From contig NC_053127.1 of NCBI RefSeq assembly GCF_010015445.1, positions 11,071,776 through 11,135,775 on the forward strand: DNA of 64,000 nucleotides, in the 5' to 3' direction. Within the stretch, counting starts at the first letter, position 1. Every line of letters starts with the position of its first letter. A program made the position numbers and the translations under genes. This document shows positions 51,888-64,000 of this stretch, piece by piece. The notes below the pieces were generated by a model. The model was not told where the DNA came from, did no database searches, and saw only the letters and a program-made list of their open reading frames with translations. This DNA is from Perca fluviatilis. Lineage: Eukaryota > Chordata > Actinopteri > Perciformes > Percidae.

Positions 51888-51985
51888 ACGATTTCGGCAG
51901 CAGCCCTTAGCGACCGAAGTTCCCGAATCTTGTTGTCTCTGGAGTAATACATTTTTGTGGCCGTCTTGGTGTAAATCACTTTTCT
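51888..51985. repeat. Dispersed repeat copy A
   Basis: Shares gaagttcccgaatcttgttg and gtcttggtgtaaatcac with the copy at 54681-54774. On the minus strand the shared part reads as protein (RDNKIRELRSLRAAAEI). Family unknown. Confidence 0.55.
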
Positions 51986-52012
51986 TGTGCCAGCCACATT
52001 ATAGAAGTGTCA

Positions 52013-52960
52013 TTTCATTTATTAGGATCCCTATTAGCTGTAGCCTATTTTCCTGGGGACCACACCGAACACTTTATACATGACGGTACACAATGGCAAA
52101 AACAAATGCACTACAAAAACAACAACAGCAACACACAACACAACACAGGACCCAACTTTAAAATTAAAAATAGTCATGTAATATATGCAGTGGTGGAAGA
52201 AGTACTGAGATTTTTCACTCAAGCAGAAGCAACAATACTACATTGCAAAATCACTGTTACAAGGAAAAGTCCTGCATTCAAAGTTGTAATCAAGCAAAAG
52301 CACAAAAGCATCTGCACCAAAACATATGCAGAATGGCCAACCTCATACACTACACTACTGAACTTCAGTTAGGCTAGTGATGCATCATTTTGGTCATCAC
52401 CCCAATATTACAGCTGGCAAAGGTGAGGAAAACCCTGATTATTACCATACTTGGTAGCTCATATCATTAGATGAGGAGAGCTTTTTTGCCAGGAGATGTT
52501 TTGGTGATATTTTAAAGCAATTTTTTTTACTGTTTTCCTGAAAAATATGCTCAGGTAGAGAGTTCCATGTAACCAATGCTCTGTACATTGCAGTGTTCTT
52601 CACCATACTGGTTTTCACTTTTGGTAATGTGAATCTACCTCTAGTAGCATGCCTGGTATGGTAGTCATGCACATCTGAGCTCAAACATAGCTGTTTATGT
52701 AATACCCTTGGCAATTTAGTAACTGAAATCTTTATTAAATTAAGCAAGGAAGAGCAATTGCTGACTTCAAAGCAGACGATCGCTTCAGCAGGCGTTTCTG
52801 CCCACAAACTTTCACAGAATTCCCTGATAAAGGCAGAACAATTAAGTAGAAGTTTTAACACATACAAGTTAACACCTCCACATGGTGAGTAGTACTCACT
52901 ACCACGTTCACCGACAGCAAAAATAAATAACGTATGAAATAATAAAATGGATTGCATCCC
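52013..52960 (-). pseudogene. LINE ORF2 C-terminal remnant with 3' end, interrupted by a MITE
   Basis: The minus-strand frame contains VHDYHTRHATRGRFTLPKVK and TAMYRALVTWNSLPEHI. This is the post-RT C-terminal pattern of fish non-LTR retrotransposons (Y-TR-......-LWNSLP). The low-coordinate end (tttattaggatccctattag, then cctggggaccaca) is a known fish LINE-type 3' UTR. A CAGTGGTGGAA-family piece at about 52195-52340 lies between the two parts. The copy is 5'-truncated and inactive. Confidence 0.75.
52195..52340 (+). mobile_element. CAGTGGTGGAA-family MITE fragment inside LINE
   Basis: Starts gcagtggtggaagaagtact and continues aaaagtcctgcattcaaag, matching the left part of the element at 8473-8905. 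It lies between the 3' UTR and the ORF2 remnant of the LINE. Confidence 0.65.
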
Positions 52961-52962
52961 CT

Positions 52963-53648
52963 TTTATAGGAATAGTTCACATTTTGGGAAATATGCATAT
53001 TTGCTTTCTTTCTGAGAGGTAGATATGATTGAAGTCAAGACCTGGTTAGCTTAGCATAAAGACTGAAAGCATGGGGGAAACAGCTAGCTTGGCTCTGTCC
53101 AAAGAGAAAAAATAAACCTCTCTAAAGTTGGGGGAGTTATGTGCTGGATCTAAATCTTGGCAATGTGAATGTATGTAGCATCTTTAAGTCTTGTCATCAC
53201 AGTTGGGTTGCCATGTTTGGTACCATCATTCCTGTACAGAAACTATAACAAAAACCTGTGCTCACTGACCAAATCTGGCAACTGGGCTGTAGTTAGAAAA
53301 TCTGAGCGGATGGATAAACTGTTGTAAATCAAGAAATAGTTACAGCACATTGTCCCTTTTAAAAGACAAATTGCTGTTTTTACACTTCTGTTTGCGTGCA
53401 GAATAAACAAACAAGATACGTGTTAATTAGTCAATTTTAGAGGTGTTGGTTGGCGTATTTTGAACTTTGCATGGAATCAGGCTGGCTGTTTCCCTCTGCT
53501 TTCAGTCTTTTTGCTACGCTAGGCTAACCCCATCCTGACTCCAGCTTTGTACTCTGTACAGTCAAGAGGTTGATATCCATCTTCTTATTTCACTCTCATA
53601 AAGGAAACAAATCCACATATTTCCCAAAATTTTGAACTAGTCCTTTAA
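52963..53648. mobile_element. Imperfect foldback element (AATAGTTC..GAACTAG ends)
   Basis: The left end tataggaatagttcacattt and the right end aaattttgaactagtccttt are inverted. The inner arms gttagcttagcataaagact and agtctttttgctacgctagg also pair, as do gggaaacagctagc and gctggctgtttccc. The length of about 686 bp and the near-TTAA edges match a very common percomorph foldback repeat. A partial copy lies at 41170-41290. Confidence 0.75.
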
Positions 53649-54039
53649 GCTGATTCACTACCCTATTAAAACAAAAGACAGATAAATAAATACCTTAGTC
53701 TAAGACTTGACAGCAGCAGTATTGACTGTTAAGATATGAATCACAATTGATTTCTGCTGTGGCAGTGGAATGGCAGCTTCTCACTTCATCCTTTCTGAAT
53801 AGCCTTGTAAGAATGTCTGTTGGACATTTCATCAATATTTAGTGACAAGTTTAACAATAACAATAAAGTAGGCTATAGATCAGATTTTTTTAGATGTGCT
53901 TCTATTAACTGTTATGCAGGGATTACAAATCAAGACAAGTTGTTTTATAAAAGCCTTTTTATGTAAAGCCAGCGGCACGAACACCGATACAAACAACGAT
54001 AATGAATACAAGAGGGCAAAACATCTCTAAGAAACAGAG

Positions 54040-54151
<112 letters not shown>

Positions 54152-54680
54152 TGTGCACGAGTGTAGGTGTACCGGACAATGAAAGGGCAGTCTGCTGTAG
54201 AAGGAAGAGAATGAAAGACTGCAGTGGAGTGATAAGGTAGGTTGTAGTGTAGGCGGTGCTGAATAAACAGGTCTTGGATCTGCAATTGAATGGTGAGACA
54301 GCGTCTGATTCACTGATAAGGGCAGGAAACTTGTTTTACTATGGAGGGAGGTGCCGCCTTAGAAAAAGACTCTTCACGCAGCTTTAATATGTGTGGGATG
54401 ACAGGGGAGGGATACGACAAGGTACGACTACACTTATAGAGAGGACATAAATCCGCAAAATTTCAAGTCAGCTCATACAACGTGTTGTCTGTCCATTTGT
54501 CTTATTTTTTAGGTGTTCCCAGCGGCCCCTAGAAGGTGGAGTGAAAAGCCAGCCGTCATAAGCCATTTTGCCTGGTTAGTGCATACAGGAGGCAGGACAT
54601 GACGCACATTACACTGTGGTCACATAGCCGGTTCATAAATTGGTCATAAATTACAGAGACTCTTGCCTCCCTTGAATTTC

Positions 54681-54774
54681 AAGATTTTGGCGTTGGCCCT
54701 TACGGTTCTCGAATCTCGTTGCCTCTGCAGTTGGACATTTTCGTTGGCGTCTTGGTGTAAATCACTGTTCTTCT
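54681..54774. repeat. Dispersed repeat copy B
   Basis: Shares gttctcgaatctcgttg, gacattttcgttggcgtc and cttggtgtaaatcac with copy A at 51888-51985 in the same orientation, with scattered substitutions. Family unknown. Confidence 0.55.
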
Positions 54775-55017
54775 TCACCCTTGGATGTTTGTTTTCTTGC
54801 GGTTTTGCTCGAGCCGATGATGTCCTATCCAACTGATTTAGACATTTGCATTCTAACACACAGCTCTGCTGGGTAATGTCCAGATAATTTCAGGTTTGCA
54901 GTGCATGTGTGAAAGATATAGAAATTACAGAAACAATATTTTAAATAATAAAACAAAATATTTTTTCACACAGTTTCTCCTAAAAAAAACTCCCCTTATT
55001 TTTCCACTTTTCTTTTC

Positions 55018-55379
<362 letters not shown>

Positions 55380-55391
55380 AAAAAAAAATAT

Positions 55392-55530
55392 TCACACTTC
55401 TGTTTTATATTTGTTAATCACCTTATATTTAAATAATTTTTTTAATCGGTTGATTGTGTTACACTTTTTCAAGTCACTTTCTAATTCATTCCACAGTTTA
55501 ACTCCATACACCGAGACACTTCTTTGTTTT
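55392..55530 (-). pseudogene. LINE ORF2 extreme C-terminus
   Basis: On the minus strand the frame reads RSVSVYGVKLWNELESDL, then NTINRLKKLFKYKVINKY, and stops at TGA (55394-55392). This GVKLWN-L motif near the stop is typical of the last residues of fish non-LTR retrotransposon polymerases. Only about 45 codons survive. The homopolymer block lies directly beyond the stop, where the UTR and tail would be. Confidence 0.65.
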
Positions 55531-56994
55531 ACATTTTTTCTGCTTTTTGGTCTAGTCTAGTCAAGACCTATCACAATGGAGCTGATCATTGCCTGCTCCA
55601 TGTGTACAACATTAATTCAGCAGCCTGACCCGCAGTTGTTCATATATCTTTTTGTGCACTAAACTGATGATTAGACAAGTTGAGAGACGTGCTAGTATCG
55701 TATCCTTGGGTCCTGCTGCTACAGGGGCACACATGAACAAAAAAAGCCATTCTCTTTAAACTTTTAACATGCAGAGCTCATGTTTTATTGCAGTGTGCAT
55801 CTTTCTGCAGAGTCAAAGCGGACTATTCTAGATGATAGACAATCAGCTGGCAGTAAGAACAAGTAAGAACTTGCTACACCTAAACACAGGGAGATGCAAA
55901 ACAGACCTCAGACCAGCTGTGACCTGCTACCAGCTAAAGAAAAAACACATTGCAAAAGTCAGGTGTGAGTGAAAACCACTTAGGAACAGTGTTGTGGATG
56001 CCAACTAAATGTTGTAAGCCTTCCAGGCTGCTGTGCCCTGAGGTCCAGGAGATTGAAGCCTGACAGAGATCTTGTCAGCAGTTCAACAGGTTGTTTCTTA
56101 TTTCCAAGAAACTGGAGGGGGACTGTTGAGTGAGTGAGCTAAGACATTTTGCAGTTGTTTTTAGAGAGAGATGTAGGTTTGTAGATGTCATTTTTCCGCT
56201 TTTATGAAGCCGAGTAACTGGAACAATGGTAGAGGAGCGAGAACTGCATTTTTCCATTCAGACGGACCTCCTACAGTGAGTATTTCTTTGGATAATTTCA
56301 TGGTTGTGTGGTGATGTGGTGAGGCATAACAAGTTGTAAGGATGCCCGCAGTAGAACCAAAGCACAATGACAAGAGACTATCTTGTTTTGCCTGATTTTA
56401 GGCGCAGTGTAATGCTATTTCACGAGGAAGTAGAGAGTTCTTTATTCAGCTGAGGCTAGAGGGGCTGAGGAAAGTGGCAGGGTGCTTCACTTGGTGAAAT
56501 GCAGGGTTATTTTAGGTTGCATCAGGCGAGCCAAGAAGGTGGATAGCTGATGTTTGTTTGTAGCGGCAGGTAAGGCTGTCCTTCAAACAGACTAGTAGCT
56601 TCACAGTCAGTAGCTTCACATCAGGCAGTAGCTTTTTATTTTCCAGTGCCTCAAATAACCTGTAGAAGTTTACTATACTACTATAGTTTTATAATGTCTA
56701 TTTGCATACACAACATATACTGTATAGTACTGCATAGCTTTGTCAAATGCTGTCGCTATTTTGTGTACTTTTGTAGGAGATGTTACCAACATTGAATTTC
56801 ATGCATAGGTTTTATTACGTTTAAAAAAAAAAAAGGTGCTGTCTTATAAGTTGCTGTATGTGCAGTGCAAGAAAGAAAGAGAGATGCCACTCCATAGAAA
56901 ATAATGTGACAAGAACAAACAATTGTATCTTACTTTGTAGACTCATAACTAGAGACAAGACAAACTTATAACTTGAAAATAAAGAACATAGATT

Positions 56995-57060
56995 TTAAAG
57001 GGGCTGCACTCGATATTCAGAAAGTGTCTGGGATTGCCTCCACACGACTCTCACAGACTG
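56995..57060 (+). mobile_element. Possible TTAA-started repeat fragment
   Basis: Begins ttaaaggggctgcactcgat, like the TTAAAGGTGCA start of other repeats in this window. The body is not recognised. Confidence 0.3.
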
Positions 57061-57789
57061 TTTCCTAAATCGTCAAATGCTGACGCTATGTCACGGCCCT
57101 CAGCGCCAGATACCGACGCACAAGGCACTTACACGCTCGCGCGCCGGATCGGCAATCACAACAAAGAAAAGAAAAAAGCTCAGATTACAACAAACACAGA
57201 GGGAGTGTGACTTTATTTTCTGCTTACGATACCATTACGCTTACGCCACTATATTTTTTACATAGAAAATAGTTGTTTACTGCTGTATAAATGTTCTGAA
57301 TATTGAGTACAGTCCCTTTTTAAGTGAGCATAATACTCTCGACTGCAGATGATGATGATAGGGGTTGATAATCAGGTTGATTTGTCTTTCATATTGGATC
57401 TATGCACAGCTGAGAAAACCCCAATATGAGTCATCTGGTTCAGGATGTCTCACCCCAACATCCCGCTTCAACTGGAAATGGCATTTGCCAGGGACGTCAC
57501 TAGGATTTAAAGACAGGGGGTGCTTAGCCCCCAGGGTATTTGTAATTTGCGTTTGCTAAATCTTTGCACTCACATCTTTTGTTACTGTATTAGAGCTACA
57601 CTTATGTCAACAACCAGTCAAGAAACCAAGATGTTAACAAGTAAAAAGTGACAGACATATCCTCTTCTTCCATTTCTACTCTGTTCAACAAAAGTTACTG
57701 TAATATTAGCTTTTAGACACATCAAAGCTGCATGGGGGAAATTTACTTAGGTCAGACTTAGCTCCTGATGAGTTCTTCTGTAGGCAATT

Positions 57790-57935
57790 ACTTAAATGCT
57801 ATCTGTCTGCTCATGTAAATGTGTGATAAAGTAATAGCATACTTATATCTAATTTCTCAATGACTTAAATGCTATCTGTCTGCTCATGTAAATGTGTGAT
57901 AAAGTAATAGCATACTATATCTATTTTCTCTCTCT
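57790..57935. repeat. Two-copy tandem duplication, 73-bp period
   Basis: Copies at 57790-57862 and 57863-57935 share acttaaatgctatctgtctg and the following ~35 bases exactly, diverging only near their ends. The near identity indicates a recent local duplication. Confidence 0.9.
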
Positions 57936-58066
57936 ATAAGATAAGTTGTCCAAAGAATGCTATTTAATTACACTAATTACTGTAACTAATCAGAGTGTCA
58001 TTTCGCTGTCTTGTCTTTCGCTGTCGCTGGCTTGCATACTATATAACCCAAGAACCAGAATTTTAA

Positions 58067-58745
58067 AGGAACATGCCGACTTATTGGGAATTTAGCTTAT
58101 TCACCGTAACCCCCAGAGTAAGACAAGTCGATACATACCCTTCTCATCTCCGTGCGTGCTGTAACGCTGTCTGACGGCTCCAGCATTAGCTTAGCCCAGC
58201 ACAGATCCTGCAGGTAACTGGTTCCAACTAGCCTACTGCTCCGAATTGTGACGAAAGTGACAAAATAACGCCAACAGGTTACTATTTACATGTGATTTGT
58301 AGAGTCACAGCGTGTACAAAAAACAACGTAACATGAGACACCGCCATCTTCTATCCGTAAACAAACCGGGAACTATATTCTCAGACAGGCTTGCTGCGAG
58401 CATATCACTCCTCCCATGTACTATATTCTTCCGCCTGAGAATATAGTTCCCGGTTTGTTTACGGTTAGAAAATGGCTGTGTCTCATGTTACGTTGTTTTT
58501 TGTACACGCTGTGACTCTACAAATCACAACATGTAAATAGGAACATGTTGGCGTTATTTTGTCACTTATTTGGAGCAGTAGGATTACTGGAACCATTCAC
58601 CTGCATGTTCTGTTATGGGCTGATGCCGCTGGTGCCGTCAGACAGCTTTACAGCACGCACGGAGATGAGAAGGGTATGTATCGACTTCTCTTACTCTGGG
58701 GGTTACGGTGAATAAGCTAAATTCCCAATAAGTTGGCGTGTTCCT
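58067..58745. mobile_element. Foldback (long inverted repeat) element flanked by TTAA
   Basis: The arms 58067-58384 and 58435-58745 are inverted copies along their whole length around a 50-bp spacer. Outer ends are aggaacatgccgacttattg and caataagttggcgtgttcct; the inner junction is gggaactatattctcag / ctgagaatatagttccc. TTAA stands on each side (58063-58066, 58746-58749), as for piggyBac-type insertion. It is non-coding and could form a very long hairpin. Confidence 0.9.
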
Positions 58746-61000
58746 TTAAGGCCTACATTTAGGCAACATCTACATAGTTATTTAATTTATCACAGCCAAT
58801 GAATGCAGAAAGTTAAGTTGGTCAGAATATAGCTAGCATATATAGTGAAATAATTTAGTTTAGGCTATGCCTTAGTGCCCAGACCTGCCAACAAATGCTT
58901 ATTGTTAGAAGAAAACAAAAAAACACATTTCCTTAGACCTATAGACCATTACTGACCTCAATCTGAATCAACTGCCCTGCCAATCTCCTGCTTCTCTTTC
59001 TCTCTGCTAAAATATCTTCCAATATCCATCTGCTCAATGATTTCAAGGATACTCCGGTACAATAGCATTAACAGGGACCCTATGACATTTAGTTTTCACT
59101 GACAACAACATTCTATGGGGACTGATATTGTTTTAGGATACCATACCATATTATCTCATTATCATTGGCATATTATTGTTTTCCATAGTAAACCAAAATA
59201 TCCCCTTTCCTTTACCTCAAGAAAACGTAGCTAAAGGTAAGCAGGTCATTAAAAACAACTTACAATTTCACTCTGTATCACTCACTACGTGTAATCAATC
59301 TTCCTTCACCATTCATCTGCGTGTTTATCGGTGTGTGTGCATGCAGTAGCGAGTTCAGACCAAAGAGTAGCGACGAGACGAGATGAATCCTCCAGTTACT
59401 TGCAACGCTCCCGGTCAGCAACGCTCTGAAAGCTGCCAGTTCGCGGTGCATCATCTTGATAGCACAACTACTCTTTGCACTTCTGTCTAACTTCCGACTT
59501 TTCGGCTATTTTGTAGCTGGATATATATCATTTGTTGCGTCTAAATATGAATGGGGATACGCTTAGTGATATTGAGATGCTTGATACAGTTGAATCTTTG
59601 ATTCTCTGCTTTGTTTGACTCTCTTCAGTAGCTAACTCTACCTCGCTCGTCCACATACCATTACCGTGCCCATGGGTGCTTGTTGAGCCTCTAACACTGC
59701 CATTTTGACCAGATCAGCTGTCAGTTGTGAAATAGAATTAAACGGACACACTACACACCGACACACACAGATAAATGGTGAAGGAAGATTGATTCACCGT
59801 AGTAGTGATACAGAGTGCACTATAAAAAAAAAACCATCAAATTATTATTGTTGTTCTTATTATTATTTAGGGGGGCTTAGGAACATTTTAGGGTAGCTTC
59901 AGCACCCCTAAAATAGGCCTAATGACATTCCTGCCATTTGCCTTGTTGCCAGTTGCCTTCTATTGATGTCTGAGGTGTTGGAGCCAGGGCTGTGAGTCAT
60001 TCTGTACAATTCGATAAAATCGCACCAGGGGCAACTTCTGTGGGAAATGAACCACACCAAGGGCAGTGATTTAGTATACCTAACTCCTTTATCTGTGTTT
60101 GATCCCATACATCCTGAATACTCCAGCCAACAGAGACAGGGACCATGTAGAGGAAGTGCTGTTAGCTCTAAGCTATTTCGGTCTACATGCATTTACTTTC
60201 TTTTAAATCAATTGAAGCCTATTTTAAGGGACTAAATTGACTTATTTCCATCATGTGAGCCGTTACATTGGATGTAGCCTGATTCACTTACTGCAGTGTG
60301 CAGCCTGTGAAGTTGGTAAAGCTATAGATGGCGTAATGTTAGCGAGGTAAAACTGTGAGTTAAGACATAATACCTCACTTGTCAAAAGTTAATGTTGACC
60401 CTGAAATGTTAGGCTGTAGTCCACTATCAATTTTACATCATTATTAAGACTGAGCAGCATTGTCAAACGGGGTGCTGCACTGTTGAGGTAATGGCGATCT
60501 TTGTACTACATCTGGATAAAAAATGCTTCATCAATACACACTTTTCTTTTTTGATTATTATTATCAGCTGTCAGGTGGGCAACAAAATCAGTTTCAAGCA
60601 GTGTTGGACTGTAGTGTTTTACTGATGATTGCCTTACAGTACAATAACTTTTTTTGTAAAACAAAAACAGACGATTTTGTGTATATGACTTTTTTGTTGT
60701 TTTAAAAGGATTCGGATAGAGGGTTGATATCAGTATGTCTCTGTGATGAGATTTTTCCATGTAATCTTAGCAGGAATTGAGATCCCGGCATTTCCTTAAA
60801 ATTTTGTTAAAATCTCCCATTTTCCTGGGTAAAATACCTGCAGGAACACAGAATTTTTAGCATGATTGTCTTTTTTGCCACCATGTGCACTGAAACAAAG
60901 ACTCAAACACGCGTAGCTATATACTACTGTCGAACTCAGGTCAGCAACATAACAATGGTCCTACGCTCCCATATAACAACCAGGCACAACACCTAAAACA

Positions 61001-61944
61001 GCCAATGTCAACTGGCGGCCCGCAGGCCACATCCGGCCTGCCAAAGCTTTTAGTCTGGCCCGCAGAATAATCATGAATTCACAAAATGTAAAGAGGAAAA
61101 AATGCGTTCTGTTATTTATCATTTCAAGCATTTAGAGCAAAAACCCAGCCCCCTGTATTTGCATCTCTATTCACATGCCGGGATTCTGTACAGCGATGCC
61201 CGAGCTCCACACATAGAGCTGAGCCAAGATGTGTGTGCGTTAAAACACACAGCACCTGACGGGAACGATACAGAGAGGATTACCAATGATCCGCTGGGGC
61301 AGATGAACTCACGCTAGTCTCTTTTCTGTAAATAGGCTACAATCTGGAAATTTTGACAAATTCTTGTAAGCCTCACTGCTGGCTGAACCAACCAAACTCT
61401 CCGCTAGAGCAGTAAATCTATGGAGGTATTATAAGACCAAAACAGATGCATCTGGCTATTTAATATGCACATGAATGACGCAATCGTTATGTTTGAGTTC
61501 TTCATTCTTGATGATGATGATGCTGGCTTTTCCACATCAACTTTTTGCTTCAGCCTCTTTGACAGTGACATGTTTACCTGACAACAGCTGTTTCTTTCTG
61601 CAAGCATTTTCCACCAATCAGGACGCTGCATACCACAATAATGTTTCCATAATCACAGACTTTAACCATCACTCCTCAGTGAACTGCCTCCTAGTCTGAG
61701 ATCATTTTCTAGTTAAAGAGCCAGTTATCATTATGGAGTTTCCATGTTTTTTAGGACACATGTATTAAGACACACTAATACATGTAAAAAAAAAAATTCA
61801 GTAAGAAAGTGAAAATTTCGAACAAGAATAGGCGTATTAGGTATAAATTCATTTTATTTTCTTTATTTGAAAGTCTGGCCCCCAGAGTGTCTGCTTAGAA
61901 AAATTCTGGCCCTTGAAAAAATTTAGTTGATGATCCCTGACCTA
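61001..61944. mobile_element. hAT-like element with GGCCCGCAGG / CTGGCCC subterminal repeats
   Basis: One side reads ctggcggcccgcaggccac and atccggcctgccaaagc. The other reads gtctggcccccagagtgtc, tctggcccttgaaaaaat and ttgatgatccctgacc. This is the layout of vertebrate hAT elements with a CAGGGGTGTCC-like terminus, here decayed. No transposase was recognised inside. Confidence 0.5.
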
Positions 61945-62984
61945 AAAGATAGTGTGCTTTTAAAGAGAATCTGATATATTTTTACCACATAATTGGCTTA
62001 TTTGAAATTACAGGAACACTTTCAACCCCAGCAGCTAGCTTCTGCCAAAACAAGAATATGTCTTCCTGTAATTTCAAAGTATTCTTATTTAAATAGAGTG
62101 TCTTCTGGCTAGCTAGCCACTGATAAGACTGCATCAAGGTATAACCTGGTTTGACAATTGGATGGTGTATGAAACCTGCTATACTGTATGTGAGAAAATA
62201 TTAAATAGCCTGATGTTTTCAAAAAGACAGTGATTTATAATTAGTTATAAAAAATGATTGTGATTTTTGCAAATACTTTTAAACTCCTTTGACCAAATTA
62301 TTTCTGCAAATGGATACTATTACTGATGCTTTAATCATACCGCACTGAATGGGCACCATTAAAAGTCAGGAAAAACAAGCAGGAGGCAGCTGTGGGGAAC
62401 TGAAAGCTGAAGAGGTTAAATGTTTCTGGAACATAAAGCGAGGTTATCATTAAAATATACTTATCTAAATAGAATCACACAATGAGTACATAACCATTAA
62501 CTGGTGACTATTTTCTTACTAATTTTATGTTTGATTGTCATCATTGCTTGTAACTACTATCCACCATTTGTGCCCACACCCTGCGCTTAATTGAGAAACT
62601 ATTTGATGTCATTGTAATGTCTTTGGTTCAAATGAGCGCCAGCTTCCTCCTCCAACAGTGATTTGCTTGGTGGGATGGATGTCAGTGGGAAAATAAAACA
62701 AAGCTCACTTTGACTAGGTAAATAGCCCAATAAGACAACAACATATGTCAAATGGTTTTAACCCATAGGACAAAGAACACAAGCACCTATTGTGTAAAAA
62801 ATAAACGTCATTTTACCATGTAAGAGTAGCCTTCATGAAAAAACTAAAATGTAATTATCAAATACTCTGGCTATCAAAGTGTTGACATGTCAAGGTGAAG
62901 GATTTAAATAAATGTTAACAAGAGAGTCTATGGGCTATTTGTATTACTACCTTCATCCTCACAGTATTGCATGGCTCAGAGCTC

Positions 62985-63300
62985 TTAAAGGTGCAGTAGG
63001 TAAGCCTTCTAAAACTAACTTTCTGTCATATTTGCTGAAACTGACCCTATGTTCCAGTTGAACTACATGAAGCAGGTAATTTAAAAAAAATCCAGCTCCT
63101 CTGGCACCACCTACAGTGTAGTGCGATTTGCAAAAATCCACCGCTCCCTGTTCAGATGCACCAATCAGGGCCAGGGGGGGTGTCTAACTGCGTGTCAATC
63201 ACTGCTCATGCACACGGATTAATTCTCCCTTGTGGGGGGAGGGGCTTAGGAGACCGTTTTGGGCTTTAGCGGAAAGGGAGGAGGGACTGAGAAGTTGTTG
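62985..63300 (+). mobile_element. TTAAAGGTGCA-type fish repeat
   Basis: Begins ttaaaggtgcagtaggtaag and contains tcatatttgctgaaactgac, aaaatccaccgctccctg, caccaatcagggccagggg and gtgtcaatcactgctcatgc. This is a very common teleost non-autonomous repeat. The right end is approximate. Confidence 0.65.
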
Positions 63301-63975
63301 ATGTTACATTTTTTTTGGCTAAGTCCTGGATCTGCCCAATCCTACTTAATTTCCACTTACAAATTAATTCCAAAGTATGTTGCTATGTGCAGAAACCCAC
63401 AGACTTCTTATGTGTATACATTATCCAAATTGCTCCACGACACTCTACTCTCACACTCTTACTGTTTTTTCAGTCCATAAGAACTATATTAAAACACTGG
63501 AAATTGCAATTGCACAGACATCTTTTCTCTAAGCATTAATGTCTGAATTCTTTAATGGAAGAAGGAAGTAAACCATGCAGTGCATTACTGTGGTGCTTTT
63601 GTTATTTTAGTGGGCAGTAATGAGGATTAGAAAGGTACGGTGAATTACTCATTACTTCTTTTTGCATCGTATACGAAGCATTAAAAAAACACAAAGTGCC
63701 TGAAAATTATATAGAATTTTGCTTTCTAATAATAGAGCAGAAAGAAAATTGAGAAAGTGAAAATACAGAGGTGATGATTGACAGCCTAATTAAAGGGCTA
63801 TAATGCAGGCAGCATTTTGTCTGTTGTGCTGGGTGGGTGGCGTAACGAAGGGGGGGGGGGGAAGTGCCTTAGACACATTAAAATGTATAAGATGTAGAAA
63901 GGTTTCTCGCTGCTGGATCAAGCTGAAGAACTGGACCTATTCATGCTTTCAGCATGACATCGTCAAAATAAAAGA

Positions 63976-64000
63976 AGTTTCCGAATCTCGTCATCTCACA
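63976..64000. repeat. Dispersed repeat copy C, cut by window edge
   Basis: gaagtttccgaatctcgtca followed by tctcaca resembles gaagttcccgaatcttgttg in copy A (51888-51985). Only 25 bp is visible, so the call is weak. Confidence 0.35.

Larger units (their letters stand above)
57489..59935. mobile_element. Large non-autonomous DNA element with AGGGACGTCACTAGG-type ends
   Basis: The left end gccagggacgtcactaggat and the right end, cctaatgacattcctgcc, are imperfect inverted repeats. The subterminal ggtgcttagccccc and ggggggcttagg are also mirrored. The 2.45-kb interval contains a 73-bp tandem duplication (57790-57935) and the 679-bp foldback insertion, with no transposase recognised. The limits rest on the mirrored ends alone. 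Confidence 0.55.

Noticed and set aside
61102..61317. 71-residue frame inside the hAT-like element considered as a transposase fragment
   Set aside because: I could not match it to any hAT transposase motif, so it is left as non-coding element sequence.

Overview
This is vertebrate, almost certainly teleost (percomorph-like) genomic DNA. It is AT-rich and intron-dominated, with long (CA)n/(GT)n, (GA)n and (AAT)n microsatellites. It carries fish-type interspersed repeats: tRNA-headed SINEs, L2-like LINE tails, hAT and Harbinger transposons, and TTAA-flanked foldback elements. Nothing resembles a prokaryotic operon, and most long open frames are chance frames or microsatellite translations.

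One protein-coding gene is supported. Seven consecutive exons on the minus strand, from 41495 down to 3638, encode the last 260 residues of a double-C2-domain protein of the DOC2 family, best matched to doc2b. Every exon has AG/GT borders and the phases join without a break. The frame runs from loop 1 of the C2A domain through C2B to a natural stop at 3638-3640. Counted on mammalian Doc2b numbering, the Asp residues expected to bind calcium fall at 157, 163, 218 and 220 in C2A and at 297, 303, 357, 359 and 365 in C2B. The first ~151 residues (Munc13-interacting region, linker and first strands of C2A) were not found and probably lie beyond 64000, so the promoter is not in the window.

Layout: 1-3344 is downstream flank; 3345-41495 is the visible doc2b gene with six introns of about 0.7, 1.8, 2.9, 10.7, 8.5 and 12.5 kb; 41496-64000 is at least 22.5 kb of the preceding intron. 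The introns hold a dense mobile-element record. It includes two nested hAT-type elements, each with a perfect 8-bp target duplication (35238-36069), and a decayed Harbinger element with CAG duplications and transposase remnants (25391-26758). It also includes a 679-bp foldback flanked by TTAA (58067-58745) inside a larger element, and an L2 tail with its own (TTA)n end (16984-17588). LINE remnants lie near 52.0-52.96 kb and 55.4-55.5 kb.

The less ordinary observations are short hairpins in introns (4359-4393 and 8927-8996), a ~490-bp polypyrimidine tract beside one exon (28265-28760), and a recurrent TTAAAG-type terminus shared by several unrelated-looking repeats. There is also a three-copy dispersed repeat that may be a coding relic and an implausible homopolymer block at 55018-55379 that is probably an assembly or consensus error. 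I found no convincing new multi-gene system.
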